NCBI GenBank assembly: GCA_023381415.1 | Contig: JAMCUN010000032.1 | Span: 27,025-91,024, forward strand | Direction: 5' to 3' | From: Thermoplasmatota archaeon | Lineage (GTDB): Archaea > Thermoplasmatota > Thermoplasmata > Thermoplasmatales > GCA-001856825 | DNA length: 64,000 bases | Shown: piece after piece, positions 17,614 through 26,099 of the stretch | Layout of the letters: each line of letters starts with the position of its first letter | Position numbering within the stretch: the first letter of the stretch is position 1 | Made by a program: the position numbers and the translations under genes | The notes under the pieces: model-generated | Database searches by the model: none | The model's input: the letters and a program-made list of their open reading frames with translations, nothing else | What the model was told of the DNA's origin: nothing

Positions 17614-17658
17614 GCATAGACCAGGCTCAAAATGCCTGCAGCTATGCCTCTTTTTTTT
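17612..17658 (+). terminator. Hairpin plus T-tract terminator
   Basis: AGGCATAG pairs perfectly with CTATGCCT (17642-17649); inside the loop CAGGC pairs with GCCTG; eight T residues follow directly. It begins at the stop codon of the permease gene and separates it from the convergent dsr-sirohaem operon. Confidence 0.75.
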
Positions 17659-17772
17659 AATTCTCAATTTTTTCTCCCATTCACGTGTGACAGAAGGACG
17701 CTGTTTCTGAAGCTTAAACTCCGGATTACTTAAATGCGTTGCATTTGATGGAGCACGCAAATTTATCAGAAG

Positions 17773-18408
17773 TCACTTGGCTAGTTTTGATGTGCTCTTA
17801 TCCATGCCGTATTTGTAGGCTTTTTCATCTTTCCTATCTGATACAAGCTTCCAGAATATTTCGTCATTCAGAAGGAGGCTGAAGAACCTGGCTTTCTCCT
17901 TGGAACTCCCAAAGTTTACATCCTTTCTCAACCTTTGAATCACCGGAAGGCAGAGTGAGTACCTTACTGTCTGCTCCTTCAGCCTGTCCCTTATGAACCT
18001 TGCCAATGATGGCGATCTTCCGTCTGTGGAAACTGAGAGAGTGACCCCCCCGGAACTGAATGTCGCTGGAAAAATGAACGGACTGTCTGCTTCGTCCACG
18101 CTGTTAAAAAGTAACCCTTTCCTAGAACAGTAATCCCGGATTTCCCTGTTCATATTTCTGTCATCTGTTGCTATCACTACTATTGAGTCCTTGTTCACAA
18201 ATCCAGAAAGCTGTTCAGGATCAGTCAGCCTCATTTTGACCTTCCTTATGTCGGCGGATTCAAACTCGCTGTCAAACTCTTCTGAAATAACTGTAACTTT
18301 CTGAAACTTGGGCTTCATGTTTTCGATTTTCTTTAAAGCAGCGGTGCCTCCTCCAATTACGACTAGATCTCTTGAGGAGACATTCAGCATGATTGGGATG
18401 AATTCCAT
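17773..18408 (-). CDS. Precorrin-2 dehydrogenase / sirohaem synthase (Met8-type)
   Basis: A 211-residue Met8/SirC-like protein that oxidises precorrin-2 to sirohydrochlorin with NAD+ and in many members also inserts iron. The NAD motif VVIGGGTAALKK lies near residues 16-27, with a central ATDDRNMN stretch and SVDEADSPFIFPAT, typical of the family. The usual GGxVAxRK is altered to GGTAALKK. It is the last gene of the dsr operon and its start overlaps SUMT by 25 bases. It would supply sirohaem for DsrAB. Confidence 0.88.
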   Translation of the reverse strand: MEFIPIMLNVSSRDLVVIGGGTAALKKIENMKPKFQKVTVISEEFDSEFESADIRKVKMRLTDPEQLSGFVNKDSIVVIATDDRNMNREIRDYCSRKGLLFNSVDEADSPFIFPATFSSGGVTLSVSTDGRSPSLARFIRDRLKEQTVRYSLCLPVIQRLRKDVNFGSSKEKARFFSLLLNDEIFWKLVSDRKDEKAYKYGMDKSTSKLAK

Positions 18409-19349
18409 TGTTGCATCACCTTTTGCTGATACTCCAATTTCCCTATAACTTCATCCACATCTTTCAAGTCAACCGCTCCTTCCTGTGCTTTCCACGGAGT
18501 AGGGGAGACTATCTTCATGCCGACAATTGCTTCCACAACTTTTCCTATCACAATAATGCCAGGTGCAGATATCTTTTCTCTTTTTGCAACAGATGCTATG
18601 TTGGAGACTGTCCCGCAAATAATTCTCTGCCTCTTCTTTGTTCCGTCCTGAATTATGATTGTCCCCATTTCCGGGTCCATCCCCGCCTCTATCAAGTCTC
18701 TTGTAATTTCATCCAGCATCCCTATCCCCATCAGTATTACAAGAGTCCCCCCGAACCTGGCAATGTAGTTCCAGTCGTTCACTTCTTCCTTTCCAGAATC
18801 CTTCTTTCTGTGCCCAGAAATTATCATCAAGGACGAAGAATAGTCCCTGTGTGTGAGCGGGACGCATGCCGCTGTAGGTACAGATATAGCAGAGGTAAGA
18901 CCCGGAACGATCTCAAACTCTATCCCTTCCTTTTTTAGAAATTCAACCTCCTCGCCTCCTCTTCCAAATATGAAGGGGTCTCCGCACTTCAGTCGGACCA
19001 CATTCTTCCCTTCATTTGACAGATTCAGCATCAGTCTGTTTATTTCCCCTTGTTTTGAATCCGGCTCAACACCGTGATCTGTCCCTACCATAACGGCTTC
19101 CCTCCCTTTTGGAATTAATTCAAGGATAGCTCTATCGACCAGTCTGTCGTATAGCACAACGTCAGCCTTCTCCAGAGTTCTAACAGCTTTAAGGGTCAGC
19201 AGTTCCGGGTCTCCAGGCCCGGCACCGACCAGGAACACCTTCCCTCTCTTCTTCTCATCCAAAGTCAGGTTGCATCCATTCCCTCTGTCCCGTCCTGCCT
19301 TCGTCTTTGAAGGGGAGACCGAACTGCTGCTATCAATTATGCGTGACAT
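18384..19349 (-). CDS. cobA: Uroporphyrinogen-III C-methyltransferase (SUMT)
   Basis: Methylates uroporphyrinogen III at C2 and C7 with S-adenosylmethionine to precorrin-2, the branch to sirohaem. The 321-residue frame has about 35 extra polar N-terminal residues before the family start FLVGAGPGDPELLT; the true start could be internal. Motifs VVRLKCGDPFIFGRGGEE, VPGLTSAIS and PLTHRDYSS are diagnostic for SUMT. It sits ten bases after dsrK. Uroporphyrinogen III would come from the hemB-hemC-hemD genes at 34-37 kb. Confidence 0.92.
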   Translation of the reverse strand: MSRIIDSSSSVSPSKTKAGRDRGNGCNLTLDEKKRGKVFLVGAGPGDPELLTLKAVRTLEKADVVLYDRLVDRAILELIPKGREAVMVGTDHGVEPDSKQGEINRLMLNLSNEGKNVVRLKCGDPFIFGRGGEEVEFLKKEGIEFEIVPGLTSAISVPTAACVPLTHRDYSSSLMIISGHRKKDSGKEEVNDWNYIARFGGTLVILMGIGMLDEITRDLIEAGMDPEMGTIIIQDGTKKRQRIICGTVSNIASVAKREKISAPGIIVIGKVVEAIVGMKIVSPTPWKAQEGAVDLKDVDEVIGKLEYQQKVMQQWNSSQSC

Positions 19350-19358
19350 TCAATCCTC

Positions 19359-20744
19359 CTACAGCTCCATTGCATATCCGACCAGATCCATTAGGCCGTG
19401 ATTCTGCATCTTGACCTTGTGATAGTCCATGACGTATGGCATCTGCGCTTTGTCTATTGCGCACGGGGAAACCATGTGCTCCGCTCCAGTCCTCCAGGAG
19501 AAATAGACCGCGGGCCAGCCTGACCAGGCCCTGTACTCATTCCATTCCTTTTCGTCTGCGAGAAGTCCGCCACCTGCGCCGCAACAAAGAGTCTTTTCCC
19601 TGTTGTACTTCGCCTCTACAGTCTCCCTCACCACTGCCTTAAGGACGTCCCTCGGTTCGTTTACGAGGTTTCCTCCCCTGGCAAGGTTGCACGGGTCGTG
19701 ATAATTGAAAAGATCATCGTTCTTGTTCCTGTCCACGTGAATCTGCTTCCTTTCTATTGCCTTAGCCGTGATCTGATGTATGTGCCTTAGCTCGATCCCT
19801 CTCTTTGAAAGTTCGTAGCGTACATAATTGTTTGCGGTTCTCCACCCGTGTCCGCACTCCCCCCAGACTACCATTTTAACTCCTGTCTTTACAGCCTCAC
19901 TCACAACCATGTCCCCGAAGTCCCTCAGATGCCTTTCACTCGCAAATGTTCCAAAGTTTGCTGCCTCCGTTGTGTTGGTTGAAATGGTCCATTCCTTCTT
20001 GAGGGTCTGAAGGACTTTGGCATAACCTTTCAGTGTGTCGTTGTTGACGAATATATCTGCGGAGGAAGGGATCATCAGCACATCAGCCTTTGGAAGATTC
20101 AAGGGAATTTCTATCTTTTTCCCCGACTCTGAGAGCATCTCATCCTCGACGAATGATACGACGTTCTTGATGAATTTCTCTTTAAGGCCCATGTTGTTCC
20201 CCGTCTTGTATACCTGTGTCATAGTTGCCGTGACGTATTCTGAAATAATCCCCATGTCTGTCAGAATGTTCCTTATGTTCCTTGTTATCTCTGCCTGGTC
20301 TATACCGGCCGGGCAGAAAACAGAACATCTCCTGCATTCAGTGCATTGATAATAGTACGAGTACAGCTTGTTGAGATCCACGTCTTTTGGAGTTGCGTCG
20401 TCGCAGATCTTGTAAAGTTTTCTCACCAGATTTGCCCGTCCCACTGGGCTGTTGTTGATGTCCCCGGTGGCTATGAACATCTGGCATTTGTCTATGCATT
20501 CACCGCACCTGGTGCAGCTTTCCATGAATGTGACAAAAGCCCTGTTCTTTTTCAGATCCTTGAATCTCTCAAGGAAATATGCCTCATCTCCTTTTTTATC
20601 TACCTTTATTCCTTCTAGCTGCTGGTCCTTTGCCCTCCTTTCAGCGGATGATACTGCCCATTCGATATCTTTCTGTTTTGACAGCCATTCTTCTGCCTTT
20701 CCACTGGGGGACTCGAGGATTATGTCTCTAATCTTTGGTTTCAT
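19359..20744 (-). CDS. dsrK: DsrK, HdrD-like iron-sulfur subunit
   Basis: Cytoplasmic catalytic subunit of the DsrMK membrane complex, thought to reduce the DsrC trisulfide. The first 35 residues of the ORF-track frame overlap dsrM out of frame and look unlike a protein start; ATG 20744 behind GGTGAGG is preferred and gives 461 residues. Two ferredoxin motifs (CTRCGECIDKC and CTECRRCSVFC) are followed by HdrD-like features: GECGHGWRTA, DPCNLARGG and LCCGAGGG, the CCG domain that holds the unusual [4Fe-4S] cluster. No dsrJOP genes are present, so a minimal DsrMK complex as in many Gram-positive and archaeal sulfate reducers. Confidence 0.92.
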   Translation of the reverse strand: MKPKIRDIILESPSGKAEEWLSKQKDIEWAVSSAERRAKDQQLEGIKVDKKGDEAYFLERFKDLKKNRAFVTFMESCTRCGECIDKCQMFIATGDINNSPVGRANLVRKLYKICDDATPKDVDLNKLYSYYYQCTECRRCSVFCPAGIDQAEITRNIRNILTDMGIISEYVTATMTQVYKTGNNMGLKEKFIKNVVSFVEDEMLSESGKKIEIPLNLPKADVLMIPSSADIFVNNDTLKGYAKVLQTLKKEWTISTNTTEAANFGTFASERHLRDFGDMVVSEAVKTGVKMVVWGECGHGWRTANNYVRYELSKRGIELRHIHQITAKAIERKQIHVDRNKNDDLFNYHDPCNLARGGNLVNEPRDVLKAVVRETVEAKYNREKTLCCGAGGGLLADEKEWNEYRAWSGWPAVYFSWRTGAEHMVSPCAIDKAQMPYVMDYHKVKMQNHGLMDLVGYAMEL

Positions 20745-21486
20745 TTGCCTCACCCGGATGGAAAATGGAATACATGGTAGGGTTTGTAAGGAAGGAGTAG
20801 GGGTGCATGAATTTGCTACAGGGGAAGTATATGAGGAGAGTGCAGACAAGGAAGAAGTGTATTATGAACGGCCATTGAAAAGGTATGTTAATGGGGGAGA
20901 GGGTGAATATGGAATGGATGTATGGGGAGACTTGATTGTATGCAAATAGGGATGGGAGGGCCACCCTCATGTAAATTCCGGATATCCCAATTGCAATTAT
21001 GAGAAGAATCGAAAAGTAATCTGCAGTGCTACTTATCCTCCTGACATACTTGTCTGTGATCCTTCTGAGCAGGAGAAGGAATCCTGCTGCCACCATGATC
21101 ACAGCAAGGCTGGTCCCAAGGTACGTCCCTATCATTTCCATTGTCTGCTCACTTATGCCAATAGAGGCAAAGTATGGCATCAGAACCAAGTCTGCATGAG
21201 CTGCTATGACTATCCAGAGTGACCAGTGGAACGTCATAGTGACAGTCCTGAGGTAAGGATCATCCTTCAAGCTTGAGAATAGAAATATTCTCTTTAGCAT
21301 GTTTTTGAATGCACTTGCCCTGCTAGTGTTTCCAGGGAAGGTCAGGAGGTATGGGTATCCAAGGTATGTGCCGGAAGTCCCCTTAGGTAGAAATATCCAC
21401 CTGGCTATGACTATTATGCTCCCGATTACGAAAATGAGACCCGCTGCGCATGCGTATGACAGTATCAACCAGGAAAAGAGTGTCAT
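20728..21486 (-). CDS. dsrM: DsrM, NarI-like cytochrome b subunit
   Basis: A 252-residue membrane protein with five to six hydrophobic segments and His residues in the helices (TFHWSLWIV, AAHADL, YIHSIF, IIHFFL) that could bind two haems b, as in NarI and DsrM. It would transfer electrons from menaquinol to DsrK. It lies between dsrB and dsrK and overlaps dsrK by 17 bases. Family assignment rests on topology and position more than on a short motif. Confidence 0.87.
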   Translation of the reverse strand: MTLFSWLILSYACAAGLIFVIGSIIVIARWIFLPKGTSGTYLGYPYLLTFPGNTSRASAFKNMLKRIFLFSSLKDDPYLRTVTMTFHWSLWIVIAAHADLVLMPYFASIGISEQTMEMIGTYLGTSLAVIMVAAGFLLLLRRITDKYVRRISSTADYFSILLIIAIGISGIYMRVALPSLFAYNQVSPYIHSIFTLSPINIPFQWPFIIHFFLVCTLLIYFPCSKFMHPYSFLTNPTMYSIFHPGEANETKD

Positions 21487-21521
21487 ATAGGACCACTTCT
21501 CAAGTTATCCTCGAAAGTAGC

Positions 21522-22580
21522 CTACCTAGTTCCTCCGTCCCTAAGGGTCATCATTCCTCTTACGTCCAGGTATTCCATGCTCTGACCGTAGAACGGAAGC
21601 CCAGTCTTCTCATAGAAGCTTTCCCACCCTATCCTGTCTACCCAGTCTGCAATCCTTTCGCCTTTCCTAGCATCCTTCTTCCACGTTTCTATTATCCTTG
21701 TTACCACGGCCACAGTTTTCTTGTAATATGGAGGCTCATTTGGGAGATAAGGAACGACCACCCTTCCAAGGGTAGTTCCTACCCTAGACGGTACCGCCTT
21801 ACCCCCTATTGAGATCGCATGTCCATCTGTCTTCTCCGGAGTCTCGAATATTATTCCTCCGCACGCTCCTACACAAAGTCCGCAACCTATGCATAGGTTC
21901 GCCCTTATCTCTAGCGTCCTTGATCCGTCAGGTAGTTGCTTCAGCTGAATGGCTCCAACTGGGCACGTATAAGCTGTACCCTGGAGATCACATTTCGAAA
22001 CTTCTGGAGTCACTATCGGGATCTCGGTATGAATACCGCTTATGGATATATCCGTCAAGAAGCTGTTTCCACAGGAACTGGGACACCCTGAGGATGATAT
22101 CGTCAGCTTAGCAGGCAGCTCCTCTTTGTTGAAGTACTTTCCAAGGTTGTTTGCAAGGTTCTGAAGTATGGAGGGAGCATCTGTAGCTGCAAGCGCGCAG
22201 TGGAAATACCCGGCGCAGGACGTCATGTTCCAGAGGTGTCCATCCCATCCTCCAATCGGGAACCCGAGGTCCTCCATTTCCGTCTTAAGACTTATGGCAT
22301 CGTTTAGGTCCTTGGTCACGAACTCCATGTTTATTCCTCCGGTAAACCTCATGCTTGCACCTGCGTACTTCCTAGCTATAGCAGAGATTTTCCTCATTGT
22401 CTCAGTGCTGTACCTTCCATTTGGAGTTGAGGCAACTCTGACCGTGTAAATTTTGTTTCCTGATGTATCCAGATGCTCTATTATCCCCGGCTCGAGAACT
22501 TTATGAGTCTTCCATTTTCCGACGGATTCTTTAAGGTAAGGGGGAATAAAGTTCGTGTAAGGTCTTGCTGGTCCCTCCAT
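21522..22580 (-). CDS. dsrB: Dissimilatory sulfite reductase, beta subunit
   Basis: A 352-residue sulfite reductase chain. Sirohaem-[4Fe-4S] ligand cysteines are C122 and C128 (CAGYFHC) and C166 and C170 (GCPSSC). An inserted ferredoxin domain has cysteines at 206, 230, 233, 236 and 240 (CIGCGLCVGAC). The second cysteine motif is not the CCx3C often given for DsrB, which makes it look closer to DsrA or to deep-branching Dsr. The four-base gap after dsrA and the shared operon support the alpha2beta2 partner role. DsrAB reduces sulfite and delivers sulfur to DsrC. Confidence 0.9.
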   Translation of the reverse strand: MEGPARPYTNFIPPYLKESVGKWKTHKVLEPGIIEHLDTSGNKIYTVRVASTPNGRYSTETMRKISAIARKYAGASMRFTGGINMEFVTKDLNDAISLKTEMEDLGFPIGGWDGHLWNMTSCAGYFHCALAATDAPSILQNLANNLGKYFNKEELPAKLTISSSGCPSSCGNSFLTDISISGIHTEIPIVTPEVSKCDLQGTAYTCPVGAIQLKQLPDGSRTLEIRANLCIGCGLCVGACGGIIFETPEKTDGHAISIGGKAVPSRVGTTLGRVVVPYLPNEPPYYKKTVAVVTRIIETWKKDARKGERIADWVDRIGWESFYEKTGLPFYGQSMEYLDVRGMMTLRDGGTR

Positions 22581-22583
22581 TGT

Positions 22584-23771
22584 TCATTCACCTCCAACTG
22601 CTTTCTTTATCTCTTCTGGCATTCTTTCCCTCTCCTCTCCATTGACCGAATAGAAGATATTTGTCCTGAGGTCTTTCGCATTATGTGCCTGAGGTTTTGT
22701 TTTCATAAGGTCAAGGAAATTCTTCATTCCTATCCTGAACATCAGGTCGCCCATCCTCTCTTTCCTCGCCGCCTGTTCCCCGTAGATATCTACCATAGTA
22801 CCTATCAAGTTCATCGCCTCTTCTATCGAGTTAACTTTGGTAAACAGTTTTCCGGAAAGGGGTCCTTTCTTGCCCCTTAGCTTTCCGCCTGCATATATCA
22901 GGTACTGCTTTTCCCTCCCCTGAGATATCGCGCCTCCGCTATTCCTCACACATATCATGCACTGAGTGCAGTCCTCCCCCTTTATGGAAATCCCGGAGCC
23001 GTGTCTTGATATTGCTCCGGTTGGGCAGCTTCTGATTATGTTGTCCAACTTTTCCGAGTCCATCTTTGAGATGAGGGATTGATTTACCTCAGGAGCTCCC
23101 TTCCAGGAACCGACAATCCCTATGTCAGCCTTCTGCGTCGCCCTGCCACAGTCAATTGGGCAGCCTGAGACCTTAACCTTCACCTTGTGCGGGAAAGTGG
23201 GGAACTTTGCAAAATCGTTGTATTTGTCATAAAAAGAGTCCCTGAACTCGGCCGTATTCAGGTTGGAGTATTCGCATAGTAGGCTTCCTACGCAGGTTGT
23301 CACGGCCCTGAATGCGTCACCTGTCGAGCCACACTCGAACCCTCTCTGTCTCAGTTCTGTAATGAAGTCCCTTATCTTTTCCTTCGGAATACCCGGTATC
23401 TCAACGTCCTCTCCTGTGCTGATGCCGTGAATCATTCCCACCCCGTATTTGTCGGCAAGTTCACAGAGGGTATCCAGCATATCAGATGTGAGGAAGTTGC
23501 CTGAAGGTATCAGGACCCTAACAATGTTAGCGTTCTCTCCAATATCTGGTCTGCTTGTGACCCTCATCAGTATCCCTGTCGGTGCTCCGGGGACAGAAAC
23601 ATACCCGCCGGTTGTGAAGAGATCTCTCTTCAGGGCCAGCGACGCTCCATAGAGGTCAACTGGATAGCGGGTCTTTTCTGCTTCCCTCACAAAATTTGGC
23701 CAGTCTCCTTTTTTGAGTTCGTTCAATATCTTTCTTCCTTGAATAACCTCTTCCGGGACTTCTGACATCAT
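22584..23771 (-). CDS. dsrA: Dissimilatory sulfite reductase, alpha subunit
   Basis: A 395-residue sulfite reductase chain with sirohaem-cluster cysteines C160/C166 (CVGSLLC) and C204/C208 (SGCPIDCGRA) and an inserted ferredoxin domain using C249, C268, C271 and C274 (CTQCMIC). At the N-terminus TGGYVSVPGAPTGIL resembles the DsrA start. Two adjacent ATG codons follow AGAGGTGG; the second may be used. It is somewhat short for DsrA, which is usually above 400 residues. Whether it belongs to reductive or oxidative Dsr needs a tree; the neighbours favour the reductive type. Confidence 0.92.
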   Translation of the reverse strand: MMSEVPEEVIQGRKILNELKKGDWPNFVREAEKTRYPVDLYGASLALKRDLFTTGGYVSVPGAPTGILMRVTSRPDIGENANIVRVLIPSGNFLTSDMLDTLCELADKYGVGMIHGISTGEDVEIPGIPKEKIRDFITELRQRGFECGSTGDAFRAVTTCVGSLLCEYSNLNTAEFRDSFYDKYNDFAKFPTFPHKVKVKVSGCPIDCGRATQKADIGIVGSWKGAPEVNQSLISKMDSEKLDNIIRSCPTGAISRHGSGISIKGEDCTQCMICVRNSGGAISQGREKQYLIYAGGKLRGKKGPLSGKLFTKVNSIEEAMNLIGTMVDIYGEQAARKERMGDLMFRIGMKNFLDLMKTKPQAHNAKDLRTNIFYSVNGEERERMPEEIKKAVGGE

Positions 23772-24067
23772 TTACCACCTCTGAACTCCTGCAGTGCGTA
23801 CGACGTTCCTACGGCATACCCCTTTGTTCTAAGGTATCCGATGAATTTCTCCGTTTCTGACTCGTTTGGCTTCACCCTCAAAATGGGGATTTTCTCATCA
23901 GGTTCCTGTATTTTTTCACACTTTGCTATCGTGTTTATGCAGTTTGGGCAGATTTGGTCTCTCGTTAGCAAGTACTTCATCCTCTTAGATCTAACGGGAT
24001 CTGTTGCCTCCTCCTCTTTGAATATGTCTATGGAATAGCCGCATATCGGGCATATCAGGTAAATCAA
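23768..24067 (-). CDS. Zinc-ribbon-like protein between dsrC and dsrA
   Basis: The ORF track begins at 24208 inside dsrC, but that part is out of frame with a clearly real gene. A TTG at 24067, eight bases behind GGGGTG and just after the dsrC stop, gives about 99 residues. Four cysteines in two CxxC pairs (CPICGY and CPNCIN), about 33 residues apart, look like a zinc ribbon or a small iron-sulfur site; a further Cys follows. The C-terminal half (KFIGYLRTKGYAVGTSYAL) is a small alpha/beta segment. I do not recognise the family. Its place in the operon suggests a DsrC/DsrAB accessory role. Confidence 0.75.
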   Translation of the reverse strand: MIYLICPICGYSIDIFKEEEATDPVRSKRMKYLLTRDQICPNCINTIAKCEKIQEPDEKIPILRVKPNESETEKFIGYLRTKGYAVGTSYALQEFRGGK

Positions 24068-24068
24068 G

Positions 24069-24416
24069 TTACACACACCCCGTGGGTTTTGGAGCGCCGG
24101 CCATCCTGCAAGCACCTTTAGCTGGTCCAGTGGGGAATAAGCTGTATATGGTTTTAAGATCAAAGCCAGTCTCCTTCGTAAGCATCCTGATTGGCGGACA
24201 ACTGTCAAAATTCAAGTAATAGTTCCGAAGATAGTTAATGACCTTCCAGTGGTCGTCAGTCAGTTTTGCGACTCCTTCGTCAGCAGATATCGCATTCACG
24301 AATTCGGGGCACCAGTCAGATGGATTTAGGAGAAATCCTTCTTCATCTATTCCTATATCCTTCTCAGCCCCATCCTTGGTCTTAACGTGAACACGCCTTT
24401 CAGTAGCGTCTCCCAT
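24069..24416 (-). CDS. dsrC: DsrC sulfur-carrier protein
   Basis: Small sulfur carrier of dissimilatory sulfite reduction, which takes sulfur from DsrAB as a trisulfide that DsrMK then releases. From ATG 24416, which lies behind AGGTGAT, it has 115 residues. The family core LTDDHWKVINYLRNYY, CPPIRML and FPTGPAKGAC is intact, and both redox cysteines of the C-terminal arm are present: C103 and the penultimate C114, spaced by ten residues. This marks true DsrC rather than TusE- or RspA-like paralogues that lack one cysteine. It is the first gene of the dsr operon, downstream of a palindromic operator. Confidence 0.95.
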   Translation of the reverse strand: MGDATERRVHVKTKDGAEKDIGIDEEGFLLNPSDWCPEFVNAISADEGVAKLTDDHWKVINYLRNYYLNFDSCPPIRMLTKETGFDLKTIYSLFPTGPAKGACRMAGAPKPTGCV

Positions 24417-24462
24417 ATAGATCACCTATTTTCTTATCGGCTGACTCATAATGAATTTCGCA

Positions 24463-24476
24463 CCTTATCAGTAAGG
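24463..24476. promoter_or_regulatory. Palindromic operator CCTTA-N4-TAAGG
   Basis: Exact palindrome CCTTATCAGTAAGG, 47 bases before the dsrC ATG. On the minus strand it is followed by TGCGAAATTCATTATGAG, which probably contains the TATA element. The rest of the 24426-24774 gap holds only the dsrE promoter. Confidence 0.7.
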
Positions 24477-24744
24477 GTAACAACACGTATACGGGGTGTT
24501 CGCCAGGTCAGGATGCTAGTGGACTGAATCAAACAAATGAAGATCATCCATTATTGCAACATTAGTGGTGGATTCCTTTCAAAGTTCTGACCCTTCAAAC
24601 AACCGGATTAGAAGATTGATATTCTCCGAAAGTTAATTCTGGCAAATAATACATTACCCTAATTCTTAGAGAATAAGCGACAAGAGTGTGGGAGAAACTT
24701 AGGTCTATTCTTTTAGCGTGATGAAATTCAGACAATCTGAGAAT

Positions 24745-24754
24745 GTTTAAATTA
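24745..24754 (+). promoter_or_regulatory. TATA box of leaderless dsrE-like gene
   Basis: GTTTAAATTA is centred 26 bases before the ATG at 24775, the spacing expected for a leaderless archaeal transcript. Confidence 0.5.
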
Positions 24755-24774
24755 CCAGCTGACGATTTGCACCT

Positions 24775-25149
24775 ATGCCTGTTAACAAGGCCAGGAAGAA
24801 AAAGAAGGTCGTTTTCTTCTCGATGATTCCGCCAGGAGATTCAGCAAGACTGGAGACAATGCTCGGATATGCAAACGCTGCGGCCCTGATGGATTACGAA
24901 GCGATGATCTTTCTGCTCTTAGATGGTGCACTGGTAAGCAAGGCGCAGGTATTCGAGAAGCTCGGACCTAAGGTGAAGGAGAGAATAAAGGAAGCTATAG
25001 AGAACGGTGTTTTGCTCAAGGTCTGTTCTTCTGCCGCTCAGAGTTTCGGAATAGACGAGACAAACATCGTGAAGGGCTTCCAGATTGAGGGAATTGCATC
25101 GTTCTATGTGTACGCCGAAGACGCATCAATTGTGCTTTCTTGGACTTAG
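24775..25149 (+). CDS. DsrE-like sulfur-transfer family protein
   Basis: A 124-residue protein of the DsrE/DsrF fold. After a basic start come the alpha/beta pattern VVFFSMIPPGDSARLETMLGY, an acidic LLLDGAL segment, and a cysteine in LLKVCSSAAQSFGI at the place of the sulfur-carrying Cys in this family. Only one such gene is seen, not the dsrEFH set of sulfur oxidisers. It is transcribed away from dsrC and lacks a copy of the palindrome. It may take part in sulfur trafficking. Confidence 0.78.
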   Translation: MPVNKARKKKKVVFFSMIPPGDSARLETMLGYANAAALMDYEAMIFLLLDGALVSKAQVFEKLGPKVKERIKEAIENGVLLKVCSSAAQSFGIDETNIVKGFQIEGIASFYVYAEDASIVLSWT

Positions 25150-25264
25150 GTAGATAGCCCATACAATAGTTTCTTCCCTTGGAAGTCCCCTGTTACCACC
25201 AAGGAATAGGGGCAACGTTACATTGAATTGAGCACTAAGGTTGTGGTAAATGGCAGCTAGACTG

Positions 25265-25882
25265 TCATGCCTGGTAAAGATAATTAGTTACAGTCTTCTT
25301 GAGCCCTCTTCTCAGAAGTTCGGAGAGGGAAGCTGGGGTTATGCCCATTACGCGAGATAGATCTGTGAGGGAGAGCCTTCCGTCAATTTCAAAATAACCT
25401 CTCCTAAGTGCTTCCTCAAGTGCCTCTTCCTCCTTTTTTGTCAATTCCTGATGAAGATATGGAGTTACGCTGATGATTGTGTATCTTAGATGAGCACGTT
25501 CAAGTTCGTTCTTGAACAGGCGAAAATCAGCTTTTGAAGCTACAATCACCCTCACCTGTAAGCGCGACCTTCCAATTGAATTCGTTCCAATCGGTTTCAC
25601 AAAAGACATCTTTGAGAACAATTCACACACTGAGCAGCTCGAGCTTTCCACCCAGTACGTCCCTGAATTCACCCTCCTGAGCTTGAATCCCTGGAGCCTC
25701 GCGAATTCTATTGGGTCGCAGTCAGCGGTTGCCTTGACGCGATGGAGCGTGAAATCCGGCCTCATTATCAGCCTCATGATGGAGCAATTTACACCAACAA
25801 GAGCATTTGTCACATGACAATCTTCCCTTTCTATTTCAGCAACAACCTCCAGCGCTGATTTTGAAGGCATAATACTCTCCAT
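25265..25882 (-). CDS. Bat-type HTH_10 transcription regulator
   Basis: A 205-residue protein. The C-terminal 55 residues match the archaeal HTH_10 domain: LTKKEEEALEEALRRGYFEI, then SLTDLSRVMGITPASLSELLRR. The N-terminal 140 residues hold several cysteines, including CSVC, that might sense metal or redox state; no PAS or GAF signature was recognised. It sits between the dsr operon and the winged-helix gene and converges on dsrE. A role in the sulfur island is possible but only positional. Confidence 0.8.
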   Translation of the reverse strand: MESIMPSKSALEVVAEIEREDCHVTNALVGVNCSIMRLIMRPDFTLHRVKATADCDPIEFARLQGFKLRRVNSGTYWVESSSCSVCELFSKMSFVKPIGTNSIGRSRLQVRVIVASKADFRLFKNELERAHLRYTIISVTPYLHQELTKKEEEALEEALRRGYFEIDGRLSLTDLSRVMGITPASLSELLRRGLKKTVTNYLYQA

Positions 25883-26099
25883 CAGGAATTTCTTCTTTGA
25901 TAAAAAATCTTTAGGACGTGGTTGCCTGTCATTCTACGATGCGAAAGAATCCGATGTCCGTGGAAGAGTCCAAACATCGCACCTTTCTTTGACTCTGTCA
26001 TCGCAGATTCATTTTCAAAGACGACTTCTTTCATATCTCTCAACCTCAATAAGTTGCGACGCCGTAGAGTAGGTCGTCATTGCTTCCAATAGGTTCATA

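Noticed and set aside
20745-20849. N-terminal extension of dsrK in the ORF track
   Set aside because: The 35 residues overlap dsrM in another frame and look unlike a protein; ATG 20744 has a ribosome site.
19359-24425. Reading the dsr genes as a sulfur-oxidation (reverse Dsr) set
   Set aside because: No dsrEFH triple, dsrL or sox genes are visible; Sat, AprBA, QmoABC, PPase and a minimal DsrMK fit reduction better. A tree would be decisive.
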